A stretch of 19,850 bases of DNA from an uncultured Candidatus Melainabacteria bacterium (lineage in GTDB: Bacteria; Cyanobacteriota; Vampirovibrionia; Gastranaerophilales; Gastranaerophilaceae): the NCBI GenBank assembly GCA_934757255.1, contig CAKVLL010000030.1, forward strand, positions 1 through 19,850. The letters run 5' to 3'. The position numbers were made by a program, and so were the translations under genes. The notes under the pieces were generated by a model, which did no database searches, was not told where the DNA came from, and saw only the letters and a program-made list of their open reading frames with translations. The first letter of the stretch is position 1, and every line of letters begins with the position of its first letter. Shown piece after piece: positions 13,517-19,850 of this stretch.

Positions 13517-16500
13517 ATGTTAGATAGAATAAAGAAAAACTTAATAATTTCAGCAATAGGCTTGGCGTTAACCATGCCAGCTTTTGCTGTTGATTCTACT
13601 ATCTCTTATATTTCTATCAACAATATGGCTTATCAGGATGTAGAAATTGTGTTGACGGAAAAGAACGAAATTCTTGTTCCGTTCAAACAATTAGCCGATA
13701 TTTTTAAGATTGAATACAATGCAAACCGCATCGATAAAATCATCGCCTTCAAAACTCTTGACGGAAAAGAAGGTGTTGTTTCACAAAAAGGCGTTTTTAT
13801 AAACGATTATGCAATTTCAAATCGTCCGACAACATTTGTACAACAAGGTATTATGGACGGTGTGTTTAACGAAGCATACATAACGGCGGAAACTGCGTCA
13901 AAAATCTTTGGTGCTAAAATCGAAACAGATTTTAATGATTTAACAATTATTGCTAATGTTGAACGCGATATTCCTATTTTACACAGCAGTAACGTAATTA
14001 CTGCAGAAGACAAAGGCCCTAAAGCGCACCAAGATGTTGTTTGTCCTAAAAAACAAGGTAAAATAACACTAAATACAATCGGTTTACGTTCAAATTTATT
14101 AAACGATAATATGCGCATTCGCGGACAAGGTTATAGTACTACGAATGATACTTTTTCAGGCGCAACTCAAGCAAGCATTAACGGTAATATCTTTGGCGGT
14201 AAATATAGAGTTGAAGCAACTGAATATCATTATCGTTCTGATGCGTTTATGTTCGGCGGTTTAAGCGCAACTTACAAAAACAGTATTAAAGATAAAGAAA
14301 CAGGAAAAGACAAATATTTTTACGAATTAGGTAAAGTTAAAGGTGTGAGTGACGTTGATTCCAATATCGGTACAAATATTTTTGGTGCGCAGGTATGGAA
14401 TTATGATTATGAAAAAACTCCGCCACAACAACTTAACGGTTATGTTAAACCGACAAGTTTAGTTCGTTTGACTGTAAACGATTTAGAGCCGACTTTATTA
14501 AATACCTATGCCGGATATTACACTTTGCGTGACGTGCAACTTCCAAACCCTGTTAAAAACATCAAGTTGGAAGAAGTAAACGAAGATGGCACAATTGAAT
14601 TAATCAAAGAAGAAAGATACTCCGTTTTCGGCAACAGACCTTTTGAAAAAGAAGAACGCGGAACTGCTTACGCCGGTGTTTGGGGTTATCAAAACAGATT
14701 CTTTAGAGAAGGCGCAAATATTTATCGTGGAAATAACAAAAAAGTTACAGCAGGTATCGGTTACCAATACGGTATTAAAGACAATGTAACTTTTGAATCA
14801 AAATTAACAGGCGATAAATTATACGAAAAAAATGGTTCAAGCATAATTTATAGAATACCGACTAACGACACTTTGCTTGTAAGCGGTACTCAAAAGAGCG
14901 TAAACTATTTGGAAGGCGCTACTTCACTTAACAGCGTTGAATGGGTAAATCCTAATAACAAAAACATCAAGGGTAGATTTACGGCAGGTGCGAGTATTGC
15001 GCACGACATTAGAGAAGAATACACCCATGCCGGCTACATTGTAAAAGGTACTGGCGAATACGAAAAAGATTTATCAAAATATTCAGGTAAAATTCTTAAG
15101 CCAAAAAGATTCAATTCTAAAGTTGAATTATTCCAAACTTCACCTGATTTCTATATCGCAAGCAGTGATTCAACTTCTAAAAACGATAGAACCGGCGGTA
15201 AGGTTTCAGGTGGTATCAGTTTCAATTCTACAAGTGCGAGCGGTAGTTATAGCAGATACTATTCAAACATGAATCATAGATATCAAGGTGGAACTATCAA
15301 GTTTGATGAAGGATCTTTAAATGCATCTACAAAAATTCCTAAGGTTGCTAACTTGAGATTCAACAGTTTTTATAGACGCGGTACTAATGATTTAGGCAGA
15401 AACAAAAACTATTTTTATGATGCAAACGCTTCTCGTGATATAAGTCATTGGGCTAGAGTTCAAGTCGGCAGACGTGAAAGCTTGTATGATACAAAATATG
15501 ACTACGAAACATCTTTGAACAGAAATTATCACTCAAAATATGCTGATAATTATGCACAATTAGACGTTCCAATCCCCGGAAACCATGGTAGATTTACGCT
15601 TGGTCACAGTATCGTAAGATATAATACCGCAACTTATAAAAACGGTTACAATATGTTCCGCTTTGGTTACACATTCCCAACTTGGAAACGTTTAACTCTC
15701 GGAGTAGGTTATGGTTTCAGATATAGCGGTCAAGGCGGAAATGATTTTAACGTAAACCTTGGCTACCGTGCAAAATCAGGTCAAACAATGGCTGTAGGTT
15801 ATCAATACTCACAAAACGGCGGATATTTTATTGATAACATGTTTACACCGACTACGAACAGACACTCAATCAATTTTGTGTTCAATGACGCGTTCCAAAT
15901 ATTTAACCATGGTTTGAAATCAGTTGGTCAAGAAGATTTGGACAAAGGTATTTTTGAAGCAATCGCGTTTGTTGACGTTAACAAAAACGGTAAATTCGAT
16001 AGAAAAATTGATATTCCGATTAAAGATGTACCGCTTATCACAAGCTGGTCTGGCGAAACTTGCTTGACTAATAAACGCGGAAGAACTTATTCTTCAAGCT
16101 TAACTCAAGGTGTTTACACTGTTTCTCTTGATATGAACCAATTACCAATTACTGTTGCACCGCTTACAAACGATTTAATCAATAAAAAAATCAAAATTGA
16201 CGGCGGTTCAACTACAAAACTTGAAATACCTTTAGCAAGTACAGTGGGTTCTGTGTCAGGCGTATTAAAAATTTCTGATGAGTTTGAACGCGATTTGAAA
16301 ATTACAGACTTTGTAGTTGTTCTTCTTGATTCTAACGGAGAAGAAGTTAATTATTCTACTGTTGATTCTTCAGGTGAATTCTACATTTCAGGATTAGCCC
16401 CTGGAAATTATACCCTAAAATTGGATGAACGATTTGTTGATGCTTATGGCTTAGAAAGCTTGCCAAACAGTGAGATAACTATTTCTATTCCGTATGATTA

Positions 16501-16558
16501 TAATACACCAATAGACTTCACTGAACAAAACTTGGAGTACAAGACATTGGCTCTGTAA
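13517..16558 (+). CDS. Outer-membrane usher-like protein of a chaperone-usher-type fibre system
   Basis: The 1013-residue protein has a signal peptide (cleavage after AFA, residue 24). An N-terminal globular region (about 25-155) has a V-P-F-K-Q-L-A-D segment reminiscent of copper-amine-oxidase-N-like or usher N domains. A very long beta-barrel-like stretch follows (about 165-800), full of alternating aromatic/Gly residues such as GYGFRYSG and AVGYQYSQNGGYF. An IFEAIAFVDVNKNGKFDRK segment (near 810-830) resembles calcium-binding DxNxNG loops. A carboxypeptidase-regulatory-like beta domain ends the protein (about 912-1013, with SGEFYISGLAPGNYTLKL). Barrel plus C-terminal Ig-like domains fits an usher. 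The sequence is far from the FimD type, so class is unknown. The ATG directly follows an in-frame stop (13508) and has no Shine-Dalgarno sequence. Confidence 0.75.
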   Translation: MLDRIKKNLIISAIGLALTMPAFAVDSTISYISINNMAYQDVEIVLTEKNEILVPFKQLADIFKIEYNANRIDKIIAFKTLDGKEGVVSQKGVFINDYAISNRPTTFVQQGIMDGVFNEAYITAETASKIFGAKIETDFNDLTIIANVERDIPILHSSNVITAEDKGPKAHQDVVCPKKQGKITLNTIGLRSNLLNDNMRIRGQGYSTTNDTFSGATQASINGNIFGGKYRVEATEYHYRSDAFMFGGLSATYKNSIKDKETGKDKYFYELGKVKGVSDVDSNIGTNIFGAQVWNYDYEKTPPQQLNGYVKPTSLVRLTVNDLEPTLLNTYAGYYTLRDVQLPNPVKNIKLEEVNEDGTIELIKEERYSVFGNRPFEKEERGTAYAGVWGYQNRFFREGANIYRGNNKKVTAGIGYQYGIKDNVTFESKLTGDKLYEKNGSSIIYRIPTNDTLLVSGTQKSVNYLEGATSLNSVEWVNPNNKNIKGRFTAGASIAHDIREEYTHAGYIVKGTGEYEKDLSKYSGKILKPKRFNSKVELFQTSPDFYIASSDSTSKNDRTGGKVSGGISFNSTSASGSYSRYYSNMNHRYQGGTIKFDEGSLNASTKIPKVANLRFNSFYRRGTNDLGRNKNYFYDANASRDISHWARVQVGRRESLYDTKYDYETSLNRNYHSKYADNYAQLDVPIPGNHGRFTLGHSIVRYNTATYKNGYNMFRFGYTFPTWKRLTLGVGYGFRYSGQGGNDFNVNLGYRAKSGQTMAVGYQYSQNGGYFIDNMFTPTTNRHSINFVFNDAFQIFNHGLKSVGQEDLDKGIFEAIAFVDVNKNGKFDRKIDIPIKDVPLITSWSGETCLTNKRGRTYSSSLTQGVYTVSLDMNQLPITVAPLTNDLINKKIKIDGGSTTKLEIPLASTVGSVSGVLKISDEFERDLKITDFVVVLLDSNGEEVNYSTVDSSGEFYISGLAPGNYTLKLDERFVDAYGLESLPNSEITISIPYDYNTPIDFTEQNLEYKTLAL

Positions 16559-16610
16559 AATGATGGCAACTTGCCATTTAACAAAATTCTATTTAACATG
16601 AAAAATCACT

Positions 16611-16637
16611 AGCCACTAAAAATAGTGGCTTTTTTTT
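16611..16637 (+). terminator. Intrinsic terminator after the usher
   Basis: A perfect 8-bp stem, AGCCACTA (16611-16618) and TAGTGGCT (16623-16630), with an AAAA loop and seven T after it, closes the fibre operon 52 nt past the usher stop. Confidence 0.88.
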
Positions 16638-16748
16638 GTGCAGATTTTTATATAATGTTTAATCAAATTGTAAAATAAACTATTTCTACACATTTATATC
16701 AATTTGCCCTTGAATACAAGTTCTTTAAATATAATTAAACATAAAAAC

Positions 16749-17084
16749 TTAAACTTTTTGAGCTGATATTTTTAAATCGTAACCAAGACCTAAGAAAATT
16801 TTATGCAATATTTCTATGCTTGGAACCATTTTACGTGAAAATATTTTATATAGAGTTATTCTATGAATTCCTATTAATTTAGCAAATTCACAAATAGTAT
16901 ATTTTGCCTCAATTAATGGTTTTAAATTATAGATTAAATCATTAACATCTTTAGTTTCTGAATAATCTTCCAATAGACTATCAAGCCACATTTGAGCATA
17001 TTCAGTATCATTTTTTAATTGTTCTTTTAAGTTGTCATTGTGTTTCGGAAAACTATTTAATAATGTTTCTTCTTTCTTGTTCAT
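16749..17084 (-). CDS. Helix-turn-helix antitoxin of a RelE/ParE-type module
   Basis: The 111-residue protein has an N-terminal acidic helical part (about 1-60) and a C-terminal HTH (about 62-100, ICEFAKLIGIHRITLYKIF). It looks like the addiction-module antidote or HigA-like family, which binds the toxin and represses the shared promoter. It is the second gene of the pair. Its ATG overlaps the toxin stop by one base (TAATG), with AAGGAAA upstream, so translation is coupled. The toxin-first order is that of HigBA-like modules. The gene appears intact although the toxin gene carries a stop codon. About 110 nt of AT-rich sequence with no gene follows before the usher terminator. Confidence 0.82.
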   Translation of the reverse strand: MNKKEETLLNSFPKHNDNLKEQLKNDTEYAQMWLDSLLEDYSETKDVNDLIYNLKPLIEAKYTICEFAKLIGIHRITLYKIFSRKMVPSIEILHKIFLGLGYDLKISAQKV

Positions 17085-17398
17085 TATTGTTTCCTTTCAT
17101 TAAAATCATTAAGATATTTTGTAGCTGTTTCAATATCTTTACTTTGCTTAGATTTATTACCACCTGTGAATAGCAAAACGATTGTATTATCTATTTCTGT
17201 GTAATAAATTCGTAACCCGTTGTCAAATTTAAGTTCATAAAGTTCTTCAGAAAGTCGCCTTATTTTACCATACAAGCCCCGTTCAACTTTTGACAATCGT
17301 TTATCGACAACGAGTCTTAAACTCTTATCGAGCGAATTGTACCATTCTAAATATGGCACTTTATTATCATTTATTTAGTAGTAAACAATTTCTTTCAT
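17084..17398 (-). pseudogene. RelE/ParE-family toxin with in-frame stop at codon 8
   Basis: The body, 91 residues from a GTG at 17359, contains the killer-protein signature: YGKIRRLSEELYELKF, then GLRIYYT, then LLFTGGNKSKQSKDI. This points to an mRNA-cleaving addiction-module toxin. The GTG has no ribosome site. Reading upstream in the same frame gives ATG at 17398 and MKEIVYY, a TAA at 17375-17377, then INDNK leading into the known body. Homologous toxins start with just such a strand followed by PYLEWYNSL, so this is the original N-terminus interrupted by one nonsense codon. Either the toxin is inactivated, or a shortened form lacking 13 residues is made from GTG. The ATG at 17398 coincides with the predicted transcription start, so the message would be leaderless. 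Confidence 0.78.
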
Positions 17399-17404
17399 AC
17401 TAAT

Positions 17405-17432
17405 ATTGTAGCATATCAGCTACAAAGTTCAA
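17405..17432 (-). promoter_or_regulatory. Toxin-antitoxin promoter with palindromic operator
   Basis: On the minus strand, TTGAAC (17427-17432) and TACAAT (17405-17410) are 16 nt apart. Between and overlapping them is the inverted repeat TGTAGC-N6-GCTACA (17407-17424), a natural operator for autorepression by the HTH antitoxin. Confidence 0.75.
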
Positions 17433-17601
17433 GAGGTAAATATTTTATGTAAGAGCAAAATAGAAATTTACACTTTTTGAATAAAAATTATTTTTTAAAC
17501 AGAAAAATTTATAAACTTCTTAATACATGTAAACAATTAAGCAATTTTTGCAAGGCAAAATACTTTATATAAATATAAGGTTTTAATGAAAAGGTTAAAT
17601 T

Positions 17602-18609
17602 GTGTCAATAGAATTAAATAAAATTCAAATTGCAAGTACAAATGCTATATATAACAGCCCTCAAAAAGTTGAATTTAGAGGAACTACCAGTCCTACTCCA
17701 AATGATACTATCGAATTATCATCCAAGAAAAATGGTATGTCTAATGGTGTGAAAATTGCAATAGGATTAGGAACTATTGGTACTGTTGTCTGTGGAATAT
17801 TATTGCATAAACATTTTTCTAAAAACAAAATCAAAGAAGTTTTTAATTCAGTTGAGCAAATTGATAAAAAATTTGCAGAACTTGAAAATGATTTACCTAA
17901 TGTTCAGAAAAAATTTAAAGAAGTCTTTTTAAGAAATGATTTAACAGAAGAACAAACAAAAGAAATATTAAACGGATATAAAGAAGTAGAAAAATTGGGA
18001 TTAAAGAGTTCAAAAGAAGAATATGTAAAAGCTGTTTTTGAACAAGCAAAGAAAAATTATCAAATATATAACCCTACAATGAAAATTGAAATAAAAAATT
18101 TAACAATGAGAGATAGTGCATTTGCTGGATGTCCAATGAATAATGAAGCAGTTTATATTACCAATAATGGAATACAAAAGAGTCGATCAGAATTATTTGA
18201 ATTCGTTCACCATGAACTAAGACATGCAAAACAAAATGAACATCTATATAATACTAAACCAGACGAATTTAAAACTGCAATATATGAAGGCAGGGTATAT
18301 GAATATTTTGGTAAAGACAGAAATAAGTTTGACAATATATGTAAAGAAATAAGAAAAATAGCAGCAGGACGCCTTGATTTTTCTAAAAAAGAAGTTCAAG
18401 AGTATATTGATAAAAAAGTAGTCAATGTGTCTAAAATAATTGAAGAAAACTTTAATAAACCTGATATAAACAATGTTCCTGAAAATTATAGAGAAACCGT
18501 TGATAGAATATGGAGTCATCATAATACAACTGTACATTATCCACAAAGAATGGAAGAAATAGATGCATTTAAAATCGGCAACATAGTGCGTAAATTAATT
18601 TTCGAATAG
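17602..18609 (+). CDS. Membrane-anchored protein with HExxH motif, putative zinc metalloprotease
   Basis: I do not recognise a named family. The 335-residue protein starts at GTG with AAAAGG 7 nt upstream. Residues 1-45 are a Ser/Thr-rich tag (V-E-F-R-G ... N-D-T-I-E-L-S). One hydrophobic helix runs from about 50 to 68. A long charged helical region (about 74-155) follows, then a domain with FVHHELRHAKQ (201-211). H204-E205-L206-R207-H208 fits the HExxH zinc site. E319 in RMEEIDAF near the C-terminus is a possible third ligand. There is no signal peptidase site, so it is probably a membrane protein with the large domain on one side. It has its own start after 240 nt of AT-rich sequence and no partner gene. 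Very high Lys/Asn content suggests an accessory gene. Confidence 0.65.
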   Translation: MSIELNKIQIASTNAIYNSPQKVEFRGTTSPTPNDTIELSSKKNGMSNGVKIAIGLGTIGTVVCGILLHKHFSKNKIKEVFNSVEQIDKKFAELENDLPNVQKKFKEVFLRNDLTEEQTKEILNGYKEVEKLGLKSSKEEYVKAVFEQAKKNYQIYNPTMKIEIKNLTMRDSAFAGCPMNNEAVYITNNGIQKSRSELFEFVHHELRHAKQNEHLYNTKPDEFKTAIYEGRVYEYFGKDRNKFDNICKEIRKIAAGRLDFSKKEVQEYIDKKVVNVSKIIEENFNKPDINNVPENYRETVDRIWSHHNTTVHYPQRMEEIDAFKIGNIVRKLIFE

Positions 18610-18617
18610 AAAGCATG

Positions 18618-18637
18618 AGGGTGCAATTTTTTGCACT
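18618..18637 (-). repeat. Fragment of the 153-bp element hairpin
   Basis: GAGGGTGCAATTTTTTGCAC matches the reverse complement of the inner hairpin of copy 2 (13299-13318) almost exactly. The rest of the element is not recognisable here, so it is a remnant or an independent hairpin of the same class, in the opposite orientation. Confidence 0.6.
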
Positions 18638-18707
18638 AAATTTAATAAAAACACATTGTTTTCATCCAATCCAGCGAGCAATTCGTCATTATACTATCGA
18701 ACATAAT

Positions 18708-18741
18708 AAAATACAGAACAACAAATGTCGTTCTGTATTTT
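18708..18741. terminator. Strong hairpin, possible bidirectional terminator
   Basis: A perfect 12-bp stem (AAAATACAGAAC at 18708-18719 paired with GTTCTGTATTTT at 18730-18741) has a 10-nt loop. The stem itself ends in A/T runs on both sides. It lies about 100 nt past the preceding stop and is the best candidate terminator for that gene. Confidence 0.55.
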
Positions 18742-18878
18742 ATGGTGAACCTTGACATACGATTTAAAACTCGAAATCACCAAAATCGCCTAGCGGTATA
18801 GAATTATAGTATATCAGAAAGGTACATTTTTAGTTTTAAAGTTTTGAAGATTTTGTCGTGAAAAAAATGTAAATTTTA

Positions 18879-18887
18879 TGATATAAT
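18879..18887 (+). promoter_or_regulatory. Extended -10 promoter
   Basis: TG-A-TATAAT is an extended -10 element with no good -35 box. It places the transcript start near 18894, about 20 nt before the ATG of the LTxxQ-type gene. Confidence 0.6.
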
Positions 18888-18912
18888 TCTTTCAAAGAAA
18901 GAAGGTGTTTAT

Positions 18913-19380
18913 ATGAAAAAGATTTTATGTTCTTTAGTTTTAGCAACTGCAATATTGCTTGGAACAGCTTCAGCATTTGCAAATGATACTCAATACTATG
19001 ATATTAAATCTAATGGTACATCAACTACAAAACGCTGCCAATGTAAAAAGTATTTTGAAAATCATTTAGGTTTAACCCAAGAACAAATCAAACTTGTTGA
19101 TGCAAACAGGATTGCGCAACAGAACGAATTAAAACCAATAAATACCAAAATCAGAGAAAATTATAAACGGATTAAAACAACTACTGACGAAAAAGAAATT
19201 GCCAAATTAAGAGCTGAAATTGTTGATTTAAAAACAAAATCTGCTGAAATTAAGGCAGAATATAACAAAAAGTTTGAATCTTATTTAACAGAAGAACAAA
19301 TCAAGACTCTTCAATATATGAGAGAAATGAAAAAAGAAGGCAAGTCTTGCTGTCCTTGTGGCAAAAATCGTTATTACTAG
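18913..19380 (+). CDS. Small periplasmic LTxxQ-motif protein (Spy/CpxP-like) with cysteine clusters
   Basis: The 155-residue protein has a signal peptide (cleavage after AFA, about residue 23). Two LTxxQ motifs, LTQEQ (54-58) and LTEEQ (125-129), bracket a long charged helical stretch, the arrangement of Spy/CpxP-type periplasmic stress proteins. Spy is a chaperone and CpxP senses envelope stress; related proteins sense metals. Unusually, cysteine clusters flank the helices: CQC (42-44) at one end and CCPC (146-149) near the C-terminus. They could bind metal or form disulfides. AAGG lies 8 nt upstream of the ATG. The stop overlaps the stop of the convergent neighbour in a shared CTAG. Family membership rests on the motifs only. 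Confidence 0.68.
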   Translation: MKKILCSLVLATAILLGTASAFANDTQYYDIKSNGTSTTKRCQCKKYFENHLGLTQEQIKLVDANRIAQQNELKPINTKIRENYKRIKTTTDEKEIAKLRAEIVDLKTKSAEIKAEYNKKFESYLTEEQIKTLQYMREMKKEGKSCCPCGKNRYY

Positions 19381-19850
19381 AGATTTGCTGAAATTGTGTT
19401 AACCAGTTCCATGTGTTTATTATGCTTAAATCCGTTTGGGTAAGTCATGTTAAACTCTGTATTTAATGCCTTTTTATGTTCTTCATTTGAAAATCTGATA
19501 GGATTTTTGCAAATAGCATAAATATTGGAACGAGTTTCATTACCTAGAGTTTCAATGTTATTAAAATAAGGCATTAATTCTTGATACAACCGCTCTTTAG
19601 TTGTAAATCTTTGTTTTGTCCAAACACCATTTCTAAACGTAACGCTGAAACTTTCATCGTCTAAAAATTCTATATCACGCTTTCTATCTGTAGCTTGTTT
19701 GCTTTTCAATGTTGCAGTAGTTTTGCCTAAACTACGAGTACCTAAAATCAAAGTTCCGTTGTTTTTTAATAATGAGTTACAAGCTAGTAAAACATTATGT
19801 TGCATTTCAAGACTTGTTATAGAATTTAAGACACTATCTAAAATAACGAT
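19377..19850 (-). CDS. C-terminal part of a probable SAM-dependent methyltransferase (cut by the right edge)
   Basis: The frame is open for 158 codons to the window edge, so an internal ATG at 19805 is not the true start. The edge-proximal part reads IVILDSVLNSITS, then LLKNNGTLILGTRSLG. This fits the late strands of a class I methyltransferase: D-S-V-x-N-S after strand 4, and G-T-L-I-x-x-x-R at strand 5. Similar D-S-V-x-N-S-V segments occur in methyltransferase domains of phage and mobile-element proteins that are often fused to a ParB-like domain. The SAM-binding glycine motif lies outside the window. The tail (about the last 100 residues) is not recognised. Convergent with the LTxxQ gene, stops overlapping. 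Confidence 0.55.
   Translation of the reverse strand: MVILDSVLNSITSLEMQHNVLLACNSLLKNNGTLILGTRSLGKTTATLKSKQATDRKRDIEFLDDESFSVTFRNGVWTKQRFTTKERLYQELMPYFNNIETLGNETRSNIYAICKNPIRFSNEEHKKALNTEFNMTYPNGFKHNKHMELVNTISANL

Larger units (their letters stand above)
18610..18912. other. Intergenic region with repeat fragment, hairpin and promoter
   Basis: This 303-nt gap contains a fragment of the GGTGCAA hairpin (18618-18637), a terminator-like hairpin (18708-18741), an inverted pair GGTGA/TCACC (about 18744-18782) and the promoter of the next gene. No reading frame is convincing. Confidence 0.6.

Noticed and set aside
13807..14118. Minus-strand open frame of 103 codons inside the usher
   Set aside because: It is fully covered by the usher coding sequence on the other strand, which shows a signal peptide and consistent beta-barrel pattern.

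Overview
The window looks like chromosome of an AT-rich, Gram-negative-type (diderm) bacterium. It carries lipid A genes (fabZ, lpxC, lpxD), an ADP-heptose synthase, an OmpH/Skp chaperone and a BamA/Omp85 protein with three POTRA domains. The three-POTRA BamA, the AT-rich coding and one protein with a short N-terminal F-R-G ... D-T-I-E-L-S tag before a membrane helix remind me of the non-photosynthetic relatives of cyanobacteria found in animal guts (Vampirovibrionia/Melainabacteria, Gastranaerophilales). That placement is an inference from memory and needs a search.

Layout. (1) 1-5231, minus strand: a tight housekeeping operon dapB-asd-(66 aa unknown)-rfaE2-lpxD-lpxC-fabZ. It joins the lysine/diaminopimelate branch to lipid A and heptose synthesis, with a promoter near 5203-5231 and a terminator at 144-177. 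A few bases of another leftward unit lie at the left edge. (2) 5289-5722, plus strand: rpsT with its own promoter and a bidirectional terminator. (3) 5731-9339, minus strand: ompH, then bamA preceded by a secreted pilin-like gene. (4) 9727-16637, plus strand: a chaperone-usher-like surface fibre locus made of a two-domain secreted protein, a PapD-like periplasmic chaperone, two secreted subunits and a 1013-residue usher, ending in a strong terminator. The subunit upstream of bamA on the minus strand belongs to the same set. Both divergent promoters carry the same direct repeat TGTTACAA-N2-TGTTACAA. (5) 16749-17432, minus strand: a RelE/ParE-type toxin-antitoxin module whose toxin gene has an in-frame stop at codon 8, with a palindromic operator in the promoter. 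(6) 17602-19380, plus strand: a membrane-anchored protein with an HExxH motif and a small periplasmic LTxxQ (Spy/CpxP-like) protein with cysteine clusters. (7) 19377 to the right edge, minus strand: the C-terminal part of a probable methyltransferase.

Palindromic repeats are dense between genes. They include a 153-bp element with 35-bp inverted ends (copies at 6182-6334 and 13259-13412, plus fragments), a 123-bp nested palindrome at 9436-9558, and several GC-richer hairpin families at 1516, 10591, 13026, 13182 and 13420. No transposase, tRNA, rRNA or CRISPR array was seen.

The most interesting unit is the fibre locus: a divergent secretion system co-ordinated by a shared operator, physically coupled to bamA, and punctuated by repeats that have replaced the leader of the usher gene.
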